Assembly: GCF_009928525.1 (NCBI RefSeq)
Contig: NZ_JAABOK010000014.1
Coordinates: 1 to 64,000, forward strand
From: Chitinophaga solisilvae
GTDB taxonomy: Bacteria > Bacteroidota > Bacteroidia > Chitinophagales > Chitinophagaceae
Reading direction: 5' to 3'
Length of the DNA: 64,000 bases
The position numbers were made by a program, and so were the translations under genes. Positions 20,001 to 30,900 of the stretch are shown here, piece after piece. The notes beneath the pieces are model-generated. The model saw only the letters and a list, made by a program, of their open reading frames with translations. It had not been told where the DNA came from and made no database searches. Numbering within the stretch: the first letter of the stretch is position 1; the number at the start of each line of letters is the position of its first letter.

Positions 20001-23000
20001 ATATATCATTGATGACAGCGATAGCTTCCTGCCATTGCTGTATGTCGAGGAAATCTTCTACCGCATAGAAAATAACGCGGTGCGCAGTTTCTTTGGGGAG
20101 GATACGGCAATTGAGGTAAAAATCTTCCTGCCGTGCGGAAAGGGGATACAACAGGGAGATGTCATCTTCAGACTGTCCCATCAGCGTATAGAGTTCCGGT
20201 TCGTGCCCGTCGCTCAGCCGGTAGGCATCGATCGGTTGCTGCGGCGCTGCGATGATCTGGCCGATCAGCTCGCGCAGCCAGCAGGACCAGAGCGCTATTT
20301 TTTCTGCCGTAAAAAGATCTGTTTTAAATTCAAACGTCAGGTACCACTCATCCGGGTTCTGCGTGATATACAGCATCAGGTCTGCCTTTGAAGTATCCGC
20401 ACCGTTAAACAGCGAAGAGATGGCCATTCCGTCCATGCCTGTTTTTGTTTCCGGCATGCGGAAAGAAGAAAAATTATCGATCTGGAAATATACGTTACCG
20501 ATATTCCTGTTTTGCTGTACATCTTCCAGATCGCTGAGCAGCATTTCGAAGGGGTAATAATTGTGGTGTACTACATCCAGGTATCGTTTCATCACTTCCG
20601 CGAGAAAGTCTGCAAACGGTTTGCCACCTTCCGGGAAATTGCGGATACCGAAGGTTTTCACGAACACGCCCAGTATGTTTTCGAGGTCCACATGTTCGCG
20701 GCCGGCGCTGGCGCACAGCACGGTGATATCCTCTTCTTTGCTGATCCTGGACAGGAATACGTTGAAAATACTGAGCATGAGCGGATAGAGCGTCACGCTG
20801 TATTTTCTGGCCAGCTGTTCCAGTCCCTGCTTCAGGGAATCGTCCAGTTTAAAGGTATGATGCGAGCCTTTGAAGTTACGGGAAGCGGATACTGATTTAC
20901 CGCCATGCAGGCTTACCGGTTTGATGCCGCCATCAAAATGCCGGAGCCAGAAATTTTTTGCTTCGGTCAGGCGGGTGGCTTCCAGCATCTTTTTCTCCCA
21001 TACGGCGTAGTCTTTGTATTGCAGCCGCAGTGGTGGCAGCGGGCTGGCGGTTTTCAGCCGGCAGGCATTATACAGCGCAGCAGTTTCTGCCATCAGCAGG
21101 TTCAGCGACCATCCATCACAGATCAGGTGGTGAATGGTAAACAGCAGGATGAATTGCTGTTCTGCCAGGTGCAGCAGCCGTACGCTGACCAGCGGACCTT
21201 TGCCGAGATGGAATGATTTGCTTACTTCCTGTTTCCTGATAAGCGCGGCAGCGTTTTCCTGTTCCGGTTCTCCCCGCAGGTCTGTATATACGGCGCCGAG
21301 CCATCCCGGCGTTACAGGATGAATTTTCTGTACAGGGATGCCACCTGTTTCCATGAAAGTAGTACGCAGGCTTTCATGACGTTCTACCAGCATATCCAGA
21401 CATGCTTCAAAAGCCGGTATATCCAGGACGCCGTCAAACTGCAATGCGCTGGAAATATTATACGCTACTTTTCTTTCTTCGAATTGTGACAGCATCCAGA
21501 TGCTGCGTTGTACATAGGACAGTTCATAGCTGGCTGCCGGTGCAGCCGGTGTGATGGCTTCGTGTTCGCTGCGCGACGAGGAAGCAATCCTTTCCGCGAG
21601 TGATTGCAGCTCAGGATGTTCAAAGAAGTGCTGTAAACCTATCTGTACTTTCATGCCATGATGCACTCTTGATATTACCTGCATCGCTGCGAGGGAGTGG
21701 CCTCCCAGTTCAAAGAAATTATCGTGACGCCCTACAGCTTCCCGTCCTAACACCGCTTCCCATATTGCTGCCAGTTGTTTTTCTGCTGTTGTCTGCGGAG
21801 CCACATAGCTTTCTCCTCCTGACAGTCCATCTTTTGCAGGATCAGGCAGCGCTTTCCTGTCCGTTTTCCCGTTGGCGGTCAGCGGAAAAGCATCCAGCTG
21901 CACAAACCAGGCGGGCACCATGTATTCCGGCAGGATGCCCGACAGGTATTGTTTCAGTGCCCTGGCCTCCAGCTGTTCTGTGGCGGTTATATATGCCACA
22001 AGCGCGTGATGGCTGCCGCCAGGTTCCGGTCTGGCGATGACCAGCGCCGACTTTATTCTTTCATGCCGTAGCAGGGCTGTTTCCACTTCTCCCGTTTCGA
22101 TACGGTAACCACGGATCTTCACCTGGTGGTCTTTACGACCGATGTATTCAATATTGCCATCCGGCAGCCAGCGGCCGATATCGCCGGAGCGGTACAGCAG
22201 TTCTCCCGGGCGGAACGGATCCGGTACAAATTTCTCCTGCGTCAACGCCGGATTATTCATATAACCTTTCGCCAGTCCTGCACCACACACGCACAGTTCT
22301 CCGGGTACGCCTACCGGCATCAGCTGCTGTCTGCCATCGAGAATATATACACCTGCCGTCGGTATCGGCACCCCGATATTGCTGGCCGGCATTCCCATCT
22401 CCGCGATGGTCATCTCTTTAAAAGTCGTATGTACAGTTGTTTCTGTGATACCGTACATGTTAATCAGCTTTACACCAGGATATGCATTTTTCCAGGCTGT
22501 CAGCCTTGCGGGCTGCAATGCTTCTCCTCCGAATATGACGTAGCGTAAGGCGGTGATCTCGTAATCATCTTCCAGCGCTACCTGCATCAGCTGATAAAAA
22601 GCAGAAGGCGTTTGATTCAAAACGGTGACGCCTTTCTCCCGTATCAGCTGCCAGCAGCGATAGCTGTCCCGTGCAACTGCTGCGGGCACTACCACCAGCC
22701 TGCCGCCATACAGCAATGCGCCGTACATCTCCCAAACAGAAAAATCAAAGTTGCAGGAATGGAACATGGTCCATACATCTCTCTCCGTGAAAGTAAACAG
22801 CGACGCGTCGTTGAAGAACAGGCGCGCCACGTTCCTGTGTGAGATCATCACGCCTTTGGGCTGCCCGGTGGTGCCGGAAGTATATATCACATAGGCAAGT
22901 CCCTGTGGTGTTGCCCGGGCTGGCAGATTGGTAACCGGAAACGCAGAGAAACCGGTTGTTACCACGTTCACGCAGGTTGCAGCTTCTTCAGTCCTCTCTT

Positions 23001-24930
23001 CATCTGTCAATATCAGGCGAATGCCGGCATCCTGTAAAATATATTGCTTTCTTTCTTCCGGGAAAGACGGATCTACGGGTACATAGGCTCCTCCTGCCTT
23101 CAGCACACCAATCATGGCCATGATGGTATGCGCTGTTTTATTCATCAGCAGTCCTACCGCTGCTTCGCTGCCAATGTGGTGCTGGTCACGGAGATAATGT
23201 GCCAGCTGATTCGCTTTTTCATTTAGTTCCCGGTAAGTCAGTAAAAGTGTACCGTCATCTACTGCTATATTATCCGGCGTTTGTAAAGCCTGTTTTTCAA
23301 ACAGGGAAACAATGGTAGCATCTTCCGGAAAGCGTACGTGCATTTGCTGCTGCGCTACCAGCAATATTTCTTTTTCAGCGGGCAGCAGATAATCCAGCAG
23401 GGCCAGCGGAGCCGCAGGTTCCGCGATGGCCGCCGCCAGCAGCTGTTCCAGATGCTGACAATACATATCTATATTACGCCGGCTGAAAATATCCGTGTTA
23501 TAGGTTAATGCCAGCGACACCTGTTCTCCGGCCATATTGAAATTAAAGAGCAGGTCATATTCGCTGATACCACCTTCGCCTTTCTCCATGGCGCTCACCT
23601 GCAATCCCTGCAGAGAAGCACCGTTTCCGGCGATTGTCTGTTCTCCCACCTGCGATACGACCAGTACATCAAAAAGCGGCGACCGGCTCATATCCCGCGT
23701 AAGGGGCAGCTTGTCCAGCAGCATATCCAGCGGATACAACTGATGATCATATGCTGTTGTTAATACCTGGCCCTGTAAGCGCAGCAGCTCCCTGAAAGAA
23801 ACGGTTCCGCTGAACCGCGTGCGAAGCGCCAGCGTGTTCAGGTACAGCCCTATCTGGTTTTCCAGTTCTGTATAATCCCTGCCTGCTACCGGCAGGCCCA
23901 GGATAATATCTTCCTGTCCGGTATAGCGGAAGAAGAGCGTATTCATTGCTGCCAGCAGGCCTGTAAAAAGCGTAGCTCCTTCTTCCCGGCATAACCGGTT
24001 CAATCCGGCCATCAAAGCTGGTGGCAGCTGTATGGATATACTGGCGCCGTTGCCTGTTTTAACGGCAGGCCGTACTTTATCGGCAGGCAGTTCCAATACC
24101 GGTAAGTCTCCCGACAACTGCGTGAGCCAGTAAGTCTCTGATTTTTTCAGATCATGCTGTAACTGTTCTTCCAGCCAGGCAGTATAGTCCCTGTACTGAA
24201 AGGATAATGCCGGCAGATACGGCTGCTGGCCCTGCCGCAGGAGATTATATACAGTGATTACTTCCTTTGCCAGTACTTCCATAGACCATCCATCGCTGAT
24301 GATATGATACATGGAAAAGAAAAATGCATGCAGACGTTCCTTTACTTTCACGAGCTTTACCCGCAGTGGTGGCGACTGACGCAGGTCAAACGGGGTATGC
24401 TGTTCTTTTTCTGCCATTGACTTCAGCAGTGCCTGCGGATCCGGCCTGCTGCTGATGTCGGTAAACTCCATTACTGCCGGCATCGCGTCCGGTGCGAGAA
24501 TATATTGTCCTGTTTCTCCCGCTTCATTTTCCCGGAAGCAGGTACGCAGACTTTCATGGCGGCTGATAACATGGTTCAATGCCTTTTCCAGCATGGCAGC
24601 ATCGAGGTCCCCTTCCAGCAGCAGGGAGCGGCACATGTTGTATAACAGTCCGCCTTCACCGGACTGGTTCAATACCCAGAAACGGTTCTGGGTGCGGCTT
24701 AAAGGATAATGCTCCTTTTGCGCCACCACAGGGATGTTCAACTGCGACGTGGAAGCGGCTACCTTCATAAAAAAGGTGATAATGGCCTCCTTATTTTCCA
24801 GGATCTGCTGCTTCAACGTATCCGTCAGCACTTTGCTGCCCTTGGGCACCGCCACTTTCAGATTACCGTCTGCCACTTCCAGCGTTATCTGCTGTTCTTT
24901 TAATGCAATAATAAAATCCGCTATTCTCAT
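17071..24930 (-). CDS. NRPS, C-A-T-C-C*-A-T (two modules with an extra condensation-like domain)
   Basis: This 2619-residue protein has a TubC-type docking domain (1-52). C1 is active-site-like with YHIISDG near 210, where the first His of HHxxxDG is Tyr but the second is kept. A1 follows (YTSGTTG near 683; code DFWNIGMVH, Thr), then carrier 1 (GGHSL near 1077) and C2 (HHLICDG near 1270). A second condensation-like domain C* follows directly (about 1580-2010, HHLISDVTS near 1723), with no A or carrier domain between. Then come A2 (YTSGSTG near 2173; code DLTKIGEVG, Asn-like) and carrier 2 (GGHSL near 2560). The C-terminal tail ends FKEIKI. It overlaps the preceding gene by 4 nt (ATGA) and the next gene follows after 8 nt, so translation is probably coupled. 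Confidence 0.93.
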   Translation of the reverse strand: MRIADFIIALKEQQITLEVADGNLKVAVPKGSKVLTDTLKQQILENKEAIITFFMKVAASTSQLNIPVVAQKEHYPLSRTQNRFWVLNQSGEGGLLYNMCRSLLLEGDLDAAMLEKALNHVISRHESLRTCFRENEAGETGQYILAPDAMPAVMEFTDISSRPDPQALLKSMAEKEQHTPFDLRQSPPLRVKLVKVKERLHAFFFSMYHIISDGWSMEVLAKEVITVYNLLRQGQQPYLPALSFQYRDYTAWLEEQLQHDLKKSETYWLTQLSGDLPVLELPADKVRPAVKTGNGASISIQLPPALMAGLNRLCREEGATLFTGLLAAMNTLFFRYTGQEDIILGLPVAGRDYTELENQIGLYLNTLALRTRFSGTVSFRELLRLQGQVLTTAYDHQLYPLDMLLDKLPLTRDMSRSPLFDVLVVSQVGEQTIAGNGASLQGLQVSAMEKGEGGISEYDLLFNFNMAGEQVSLALTYNTDIFSRRNIDMYCQHLEQLLAAAIAEPAAPLALLDYLLPAEKEILLVAQQQMHVRFPEDATIVSLFEKQALQTPDNIAVDDGTLLLTYRELNEKANQLAHYLRDQHHIGSEAAVGLLMNKTAHTIMAMIGVLKAGGAYVPVDPSFPEERKQYILQDAGIRLILTDEERTEEAATCVNVVTTGFSAFPVTNLPARATPQGLAYVIYTSGTTGQPKGVMISHRNVARLFFNDASLFTFTERDVWTMFHSCNFDFSVWEMYGALLYGGRLVVVPAAVARDSYRCWQLIREKGVTVLNQTPSAFYQLMQVALEDDYEITALRYVIFGGEALQPARLTAWKNAYPGVKLINMYGITETTVHTTFKEMTIAEMGMPASNIGVPIPTAGVYILDGRQQLMPVGVPGELCVCGAGLAKGYMNNPALTQEKFVPDPFRPGELLYRSGDIGRWLPDGNIEYIGRKDHQVKIRGYRIETGEVETALLRHERIKSALVIARPEPGGSHHALVAYITATEQLEARALKQYLSGILPEYMVPAWFVQLDAFPLTANGKTDRKALPDPAKDGLSGGESYVAPQTTAEKQLAAIWEAVLGREAVGRHDNFFELGGHSLAAMQVISRVHHGMKVQIGLQHFFEHPELQSLAERIASSSRSEHEAITPAAPAASYELSYVQRSIWMLSQFEERKVAYNISSALQFDGVLDIPAFEACLDMLVERHESLRTTFMETGGIPVQKIHPVTPGWLGAVYTDLRGEPEQENAAALIRKQEVSKSFHLGKGPLVSVRLLHLAEQQFILLFTIHHLICDGWSLNLLMAETAALYNACRLKTASPLPPLRLQYKDYAVWEKKMLEATRLTEAKNFWLRHFDGGIKPVSLHGGKSVSASRNFKGSHHTFKLDDSLKQGLEQLARKYSVTLYPLMLSIFNVFLSRISKEEDITVLCASAGREHVDLENILGVFVKTFGIRNFPEGGKPFADFLAEVMKRYLDVVHHNYYPFEMLLSDLEDVQQNRNIGNVYFQIDNFSSFRMPETKTGMDGMAISSLFNGADTSKADLMLYITQNPDEWYLTFEFKTDLFTAEKIALWSCWLRELIGQIIAAPQQPIDAYRLSDGHEPELYTLMGQSEDDISLLYPLSARQEDFYLNCRILPKETAHRVIFYAVEDFLDIQQWQEAIAVINDIYPILTTRLAERDGDVYQGLRSRIALNTEEIDLTALQLREEDLVNRLGEYVTLDHGLDKELVKYFLIKINDSCYVNLISIHHLISDVTSSVLFFKMFEKVYGKRREEIPAELFHQYQYYDYVMNNPRQFDTAAITDYWKHKLKDVEPVPGNVYDALPEESIEETLVISPAHMEGISRFCVQHNISEALYFRALYSLMVRLYAVPQGNFIINDITHGRDALTKDTFGCFTAILPLVYDASAFAGTVEEYLRYLRQQKKEIAGRQYITVFQLNRLISTAGLKFYYNYQTLYTIKEGSDKLVKVLAYFAKDEVQFSIRNTAAGQTLILNYNRAYFNAGGFLERLAMVSEQFLSGVKTVNDLNMLLPAEQSWLQVATPVRAAASWTPLYRQITQHAQQTPAGIAIRCGNREWSYAALEKHTTALACSLREQYGIASGQLIAVMTGRSAEMVIALLAVLKAGGAYVPIDPEYPAERIAYICNDAGVKAVLTTSDLLSSIPADYEGGVLALDIQLEGLPPGDPQQLPDAAPDDTAYVIYTSGSTGQPKGCMVSHRNLHHYISWANSYYWNSAATGNWGLCTSIAFDLSVTGIFTALTRGRLLYLPAGDQMPALLQECFTTQGIDTLKLTPSHISLAGTLPIERTAVSTVICGGEQLLPEQVDILLRMNPDMCIYNEYGPTETTVGCTVKKITAADRNISIGKPVADTEILILNEDRRLLPPGLAGEIYIAGAGVSKGYLNNAALTAGKFLPHPWQQDQLMYKTGDAGRWLPDGNLLYTGRKDRQVKIRGYRIEPDEIEAVILRHPAITAASVLTIPEKDGASLAAFYVAEGNLESAVLKEFLTAQLPVYMLPSFYVQLERMPLTVHGKIDYRQLPVFLEASRAGSREYVAPEGETEEKLALIWEEVLGQERVSATDSFFDIGGHSLKAMQVVSRIHKEFDMELELGQLFEMPVLRTLAAHIHQETWFRHAPDESAGVFKEIKI
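18910..20165 (-). other. Atypical condensation-superfamily domain (C*) before an Asn-type A domain
   Basis: About 420 residues with the start motif LLYPLSARQEDFYLN, active-site-like SIHHLISDVTSS and late motif GRDALTKDTFGCFTAILPL, so the fold is that of C/E/X/interface domains. The Gly of HHxxxDG is missing and no EGHGR motif marks it as a normal epimerase. It follows an apparently intact C domain directly. In beta-hydroxyaspartate siderophore NRPSs, extra interface domains sit near Asp-type A domains and recruit a hydroxylase in trans; in glycopeptide NRPSs, X domains recruit P450s. Which of these, if either, applies cannot be decided here. Confidence 0.7.
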
Positions 24931-27900
24931 AAGATTATTTCTTCTTTTTCAACGTTCTGTACATCCGCCTGTATGGCATTTACTTTTTCGATATCGTCTA
25001 TCAGCCGGGCCAGCTCCTGAATGGTCTGGGCATTGAAGATGTCTGCAATCCCTATGCTGATTCCGAATCCGGTCCTGATGGTGTTGAGCAGCTTCATACC
25101 ACTGAGACTCTGACCGCCCAGCGTGAAGAAACTGTCTGTAATGCTCACGGGAGATATTCCAAGAATTGTTTCCCATATGCCGGCCAGTTTTTCTTCCGTT
25201 GGAGTGGAAGGGGCTACATAGGCGCGTTCTTCGGGGGTTTCGTGCAGGAGCCATTCTTTCAGGCGCTTTCTGTCTGTTTTACCGTTAGGTGTCAGCGGAA
25301 ATTCCCGGAAGTCAGCAAAGCGCCAGGGTATCATATACGACGGTAATCTTTTTGCCAGTAAGGACCTTATCTGCAGGGCATCCGGAGCGTTGTCCGTTAC
25401 CAGGCAGGCCACCAGGCCAGCATCTCCTTTGGGAGATAATTCCACCAGCACTACCGCTTCGCGGATACCGGAGATGGCTTTCAGCGCGGTTTCTATTTCT
25501 CCGGGTTCTATGCGGTGGCCCCGTACTTTCACCTGGTCGTCGGCACGGCCCAGGCATTCCAGCCGGCCGTCAGGCAGCCAGCGCGCCAGGTCGCCCGTAC
25601 GGTATAATCTGCCGCCCTGCGTAAACGGATCCGGTACAAAACGTGCGGCTGTCAGCTCTTCCCGGTACAGGTAGCCCGGTGATACGCCTTCACCACCGAT
25701 GTACAGCTCTCCGGCAACGCCGGCAGGCAATAACTGTCCGCTGTTGTTCAGCACATATACTTGTGTGTTCAGTATGGGGCGGCCAATGCTCACCGGTTCA
25801 TCCAGTGCTGCCGGCGGACATACGCATGACCAGATGGTAGTCTCCGTTGGTCCGTACATGTTATACACCGGCATATTATAGCGGCTGCGTAACTGCGTCA
25901 GCAGAGAGGCCGGCAACGGCTCTCCTCCCAGCAGCAGCGCCCGCAGGGATCCCAGCAGGCGGGCGGAACTGCCTTCTTCTTCCAGCAACCGCAGTAAGGA
26001 AGGCGTAGATTGCATCAGTGTTACCGGACGATGCGCGGCATGTTTTACCGCAGCAAATTCCTGCCGCAGCAGGTTCAGCTCTTCCAGCCCTTTCAGTACC
26101 TTGTCTGGTGTGATACCGAAATCAATCAGGCATGCCACTTCATTGACGCCGATATGCCGCAGACGTTCTACCAGCTGCCGGCAGCCGGCACGCGTGCCTA
26201 TCAGCGCGCTGCCACCGGCATACCGGCGGTAGCTGTTACGCAGGATCTGCGCCTGCAGCTCTTCACTGATATCTGCTGCTTTCAGACCGGATTCTTCCAG
26301 CATGATGCGGCTCAATCCCACGGAGCTTTCCAGGTAGCTGATAAACGGCATTTCTGCTTCCGCCATTACCGTTTCTTCATCTGTGCCCAGATAGGCGTGC
26401 AGCATTACCGTCACCGTACCAGGACCTTCATGACCATGCTGGCGGCGGCTTTCCCGGTATACCCGGATCTTTTCCGCCAGTTCTTCCAGGTCCTGCCCCA
26501 GCAGGTGTGTGAGCACATGTGCGCCGATAGCGCCGGCGCTGCGGAAGGTATCTTCACTGCCTGCAGCCGTTACCCAGACAGGCAAGGTAGCCTGCACCGG
26601 GCGCGGATATACCTGCAGGGATACTTCCTGTCCTAATGCATTCGTGCGGGTAACGCTGCCGCCTTCCCACAAACGGCGCACTGCTGCAATTTGTTCGTAC
26701 ATCCGCTGGTGGCGGGAGTTATAAGGTGTGGAGGATAATACAAAATCGTTCGCATTCCAGCCGGGAGCAAAGGATAAACCCACGCGGCCGGCAGACAGGT
26801 TATCTACCACTGCCCATTCTTCCGCGATACGCACCGGATCATGTAACGGCGCTACCACGCTGCCACTGCGGATCTCCAACTGCTGCGTATTTACAGCCAG
26901 CGCTGCGCTGATGACAGCAGGGTTTGGATATAACCCGCCAAATTCATGGAAATGGCGTTCCGGCGTCCATACGGCGCGGAACCCATGTTCATCGGCATAA
27001 CGCACGGAAGATTGCAGCAAGCCGTATTTATTGCTGCTGCCATGATCGTAGCTTGAAAAGAAGAACAGGCTGAAATCCACCGGAGACGGCGCATCTCTGG
27101 TATAGCGGTCCAGGCTGCCCGGCAGCCGGTCAGACGGATGTATCACTACCTGTATCCCGCGGCACAGGGTCCACAACAGTTCCAGCACGGAAATATCAAA
27201 TGAAGTGCTGGTCATCGCCAGCAGGCAGTCGTCTGCCTGCAAAGGCAGCTCTTTATCCATCGCAGTAAAGAAATTCACCACGTTACGGTGACAGATCATC
27301 ACTCCTTTCGGATTCCCTGTAGAGCCGGAGGTATAGATAACGTAGCCTATATCTTCCGGCGATACTGTCCGCGGCGTATATGCATGTCCGTTAGCAGGCT
27401 TCACCGCCGTATTTAGTTTCAGTACAGCGCCGGTATAATCCGGCGGCACGGTGGTTTCTTCGCCGGCTATCAGCACGCGGGCGCGGCAGTCATCCAGGAT
27501 GTAGCGCACCCTGTCTGCCGGATAGGAAGGATCTACCGGCACGTAGGCAGCACCGGCCTTGAGGATGCCCAGTATGCCCGCCACCAGGTGAATGGAGCGT
27601 TCTGTCATCAGCGCTACCAGCTCACCAGGTTGCACCTGCAGCTGTTGGGTCAGCTGCAACGCGATGTAGTCCGACTGTTCGTCCAGCTGCTGATACGTCA
27701 GCTGCCGGTCTTCAAACACAACGGCTGTTTCATGGGCATGCGCAGCAGCCTGCCGGGCAAACAGGCTTACAATGGTGGCATCTTCCGGAAAAGCAGCAGC
27801 AGTATTATTGTAGACAGACAACTGCAGATACTTTTCTTCATCGGTCAGATAATCCTGCATGCCCAGCGGTACTTCCGGATGGCTGACAGCAAATGTCAGC

Positions 27901-30900
27901 AGCCGTTCGAAATGTGTCAGCAAAGTGCGGACGAAGCGGGGCGTATAAATATCTGTATTGTAGTTCAGCAGCACTTCCACCTCCTCTCCTGTTTCCATAA
28001 AGGAAAACTCCAGGTCAAACTGGCTCGTTACCCTGTTCATTCCTTCCATCTCCCGCCATTCTAATCCGGAGAGCATACCGGTATTGTTATGGGTTGTTAC
28101 CGCAGACTGGTTCTGCATAATTACCAGTACATCGAACAGTGGCGAGCGGCTTGTGTTACGTTCCAGCTGCAGCTGATTTACCAGCAGGTCAAAAGGATAA
28201 GCCTGGTGCCGGTATGCAGCCAGCAATACTTCTCTTTCCTGTTTCAGCAGCGCAAGGAAACTATCTGTTGCCTGAAAGCGGGTACGCAGCGGCAGTGTAT
28301 TCAGGTATAACCCGATCTGGTTTTCCAGTTCTTTCAGATCTCTTCCGGCAATAGGACTGCCAACAATAATATCTTCCTGCCCGGTATAGTGGTGAAAGAG
28401 TGCGTTGAGAGCCGCCAGCAACCCCATAAAAAGGGACGCGTCTTCTTTCAGGCAAAGCGCCGCGAGTGCGCGCACGGTGGTGGCAGATAACATACAACCG
28501 ATACTGGCGCCGTGATGTGTTTTTACCGCGGGCCGGCGTTTACCGGCAGGAAGGTCCAGCACCGGCAGTACGCCGGAGAATTGCTCCAGCCAATATGCCA
28601 TGTGTGTTTCCTGGTGACCGTCGCCGCTGCCGGCAGTCTGCCATACTGCAAAATCCTTGTATTGTACCGGCAGGGAAGGCAATACGAAATTGTTCTCTTC
28701 TTTCAGCCCGTTGTAGATGGTGGTCACTTCTTTCATCAATACCTGCAGCGACCAGCCATCGCTGATAATATGATGCATCGTATACAGCAATGCGTGGGCA
28801 GCATCGCCGAGACGGATCACCCTGATGCGGAGCAAAGGACCCTGTTGCAGGTCGAAAGCCGCTTCCTGGGTTTCGACAAACATCTGCTGCAATGTTTCCA
28901 TGATGTCTGTCTCCCGGCTGATATCCAGCCAGGCTACATCAGCACGCTGTTCTTCCGGGTCGGAAATAAACTGCCGTATATCGCCGGCCGCATCTTCCCT
29001 GAATACGGTTCTTAAACTTTCATGGCGATGCCATATGATATCAATAGTTTTTTCGAGCAATGGAGCATTCAGCTCTCCTTCCAGGATGCATGCTCCCGGC
29101 ACGTTATAGGCGGCAGAAGCATTTTCAAACTGGCTGAGTATCCAGAAGCGTTGCTGTGCATGACTCAGCGGGTAGCTCTCCTGCAAAGGCGCTTTCGGTA
29201 TCTCAGAGAAGCTGCGGGGCGTGGCGGCCTGAAGAAATGCGGCCTGTTCCTGCAAAACAGGAAAAGTGAACAGGTCATTCAGCTCCACGTCCACCTGAAA
29301 GGCTTTACGGATGCGGCTCAGCAGCTGCATCGCTTTCAGGCTCTGGCCGCCCAGCGAAAAGAAATGATCGTTTCTTCCAACCTGATTTCTTCCCAGCACC
29401 TCTTCCCAGAGTGCTGCCAGTTGTATTTCCGGCATGCCTGCAGGCGGTACAAATTGCGCTGCTGCTGCATCTGCAGCCATCGGATCCGGCAGCGCCCTGC
29501 GGTCTACTTTTCCATTATGCGTCAGCGGTAGTGCCGGCAGCTGCATGAAGGTGGCCGGCACCATATATTCCGGCAGCCGCGCGGCCAGCCAGGCTGTTAT
29601 CGGCGCATGGCCGGGCATCTCCTCCGCTACCACATATGCAGCCAGGTAATGGCCGTTGCCATTGTTTTCTTTCCGCAGCTGCACTACTGCATGGCTGATG
29701 CCCGGCAGCTGCAGCAGCGTTTGTTCTATTTCTTCCAGTTCTATCCGGTAGCCCCTGATTTTTACCTGCTGATCGTTTCTTCCCAGGAACAGTATATTTC
29801 CTGCGGCATCCCATTTGCCGATATCTCCCGTACGATACAATCTTCCGTAGGGATGGTCAATAAACCTGGCAACTGTAAGGATCGGGTTATGAAGATATCC
29901 CTGCGCCAGGCCTTCCCCTCCGATATATATTTCGCCGGGTATGCCGATGGGCGTCAGCTGCTGGCGGTCGTCCAGGATATAGATACGGTTGTTGGCGACA
30001 GGCTTCCCGATAGGCACACTGCCTGCCGGCGGCATATCAGGATCTACTTTATAGATAGTGGCGCAAACCGAATTCTCCGTAGGCCCGTAAGCGTTATAGT
30101 AATGCATTTTACGGGCGAAACGGAGCGCAGTAGCCCTGTCTGCTTCCTGCCCTGCGGTAATCAGTACGCGTAACCCCGACAGTTCTTCTTCACTGAAAAG
30201 CTGCAGGTAGGCAGGCGGCAGGGTGACAACGGTAATCTGTTGCTGCCGCAGGTATTCAATCAGCTGTTCCCGCTCCCGGATGATCGTATCAGCAGCCATC
30301 ACCAGCGTAGCGCCAGAGAGGAAAGCCATGAAACATTCGGAGACAGAAGCATCAAAAGAGAGGGATGCAAATTGCAGTATCCTGTCATCAGGCTGAATAT
30401 CAAACCGGCGGATCTGGGCCTGCGACATGTTGCCGACGCCGCTGTGCGGTACCATCACTCCTTTCGGCTGACCGGTGCTGCCGGAGGTATAAATAACATA
30501 GGCCTGGCTCGACGGGTCAGCCAGCGGTGCAGGGTTATCACTGCTTTCGTTTAGCCCTTCCAGTTGTATATCCAGTGCAAACAGTTGTCCCGAATAATAA
30601 TCAATCAGTTCAAACAGCCGGTCTGAAAATGTAAGCACTACTTTGGGGGCCGCATCTTCCAGCATGAAACGGATACGTTCCTGCGGATATGCCGGATCTA
30701 CCGGCACATAGGCAGCTCCGGCCTTCAGCACCGCCAGTATACCGATGATCACCAGCTCGGAACGGTCGGCCATAATAGCCGCCATATCTCCGGGCTGCAG
30801 CGAGTAGGTACGGCGCAGGTAATGTGCCAGCTGATTGGCCCGTTCATTCAGCGCCTGATAGGTCAGCTGCCTGTTTTCTGCCACTATCGCCACTTTGTCC

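Noticed and set aside
19900..20165. Calling the second C-type domain a frameshifted or truncated ordinary C domain
   Set aside because: It is full length with start, HHxxxD and late motifs in order, and the reading frame is intact, so it is a distinct domain rather than debris.
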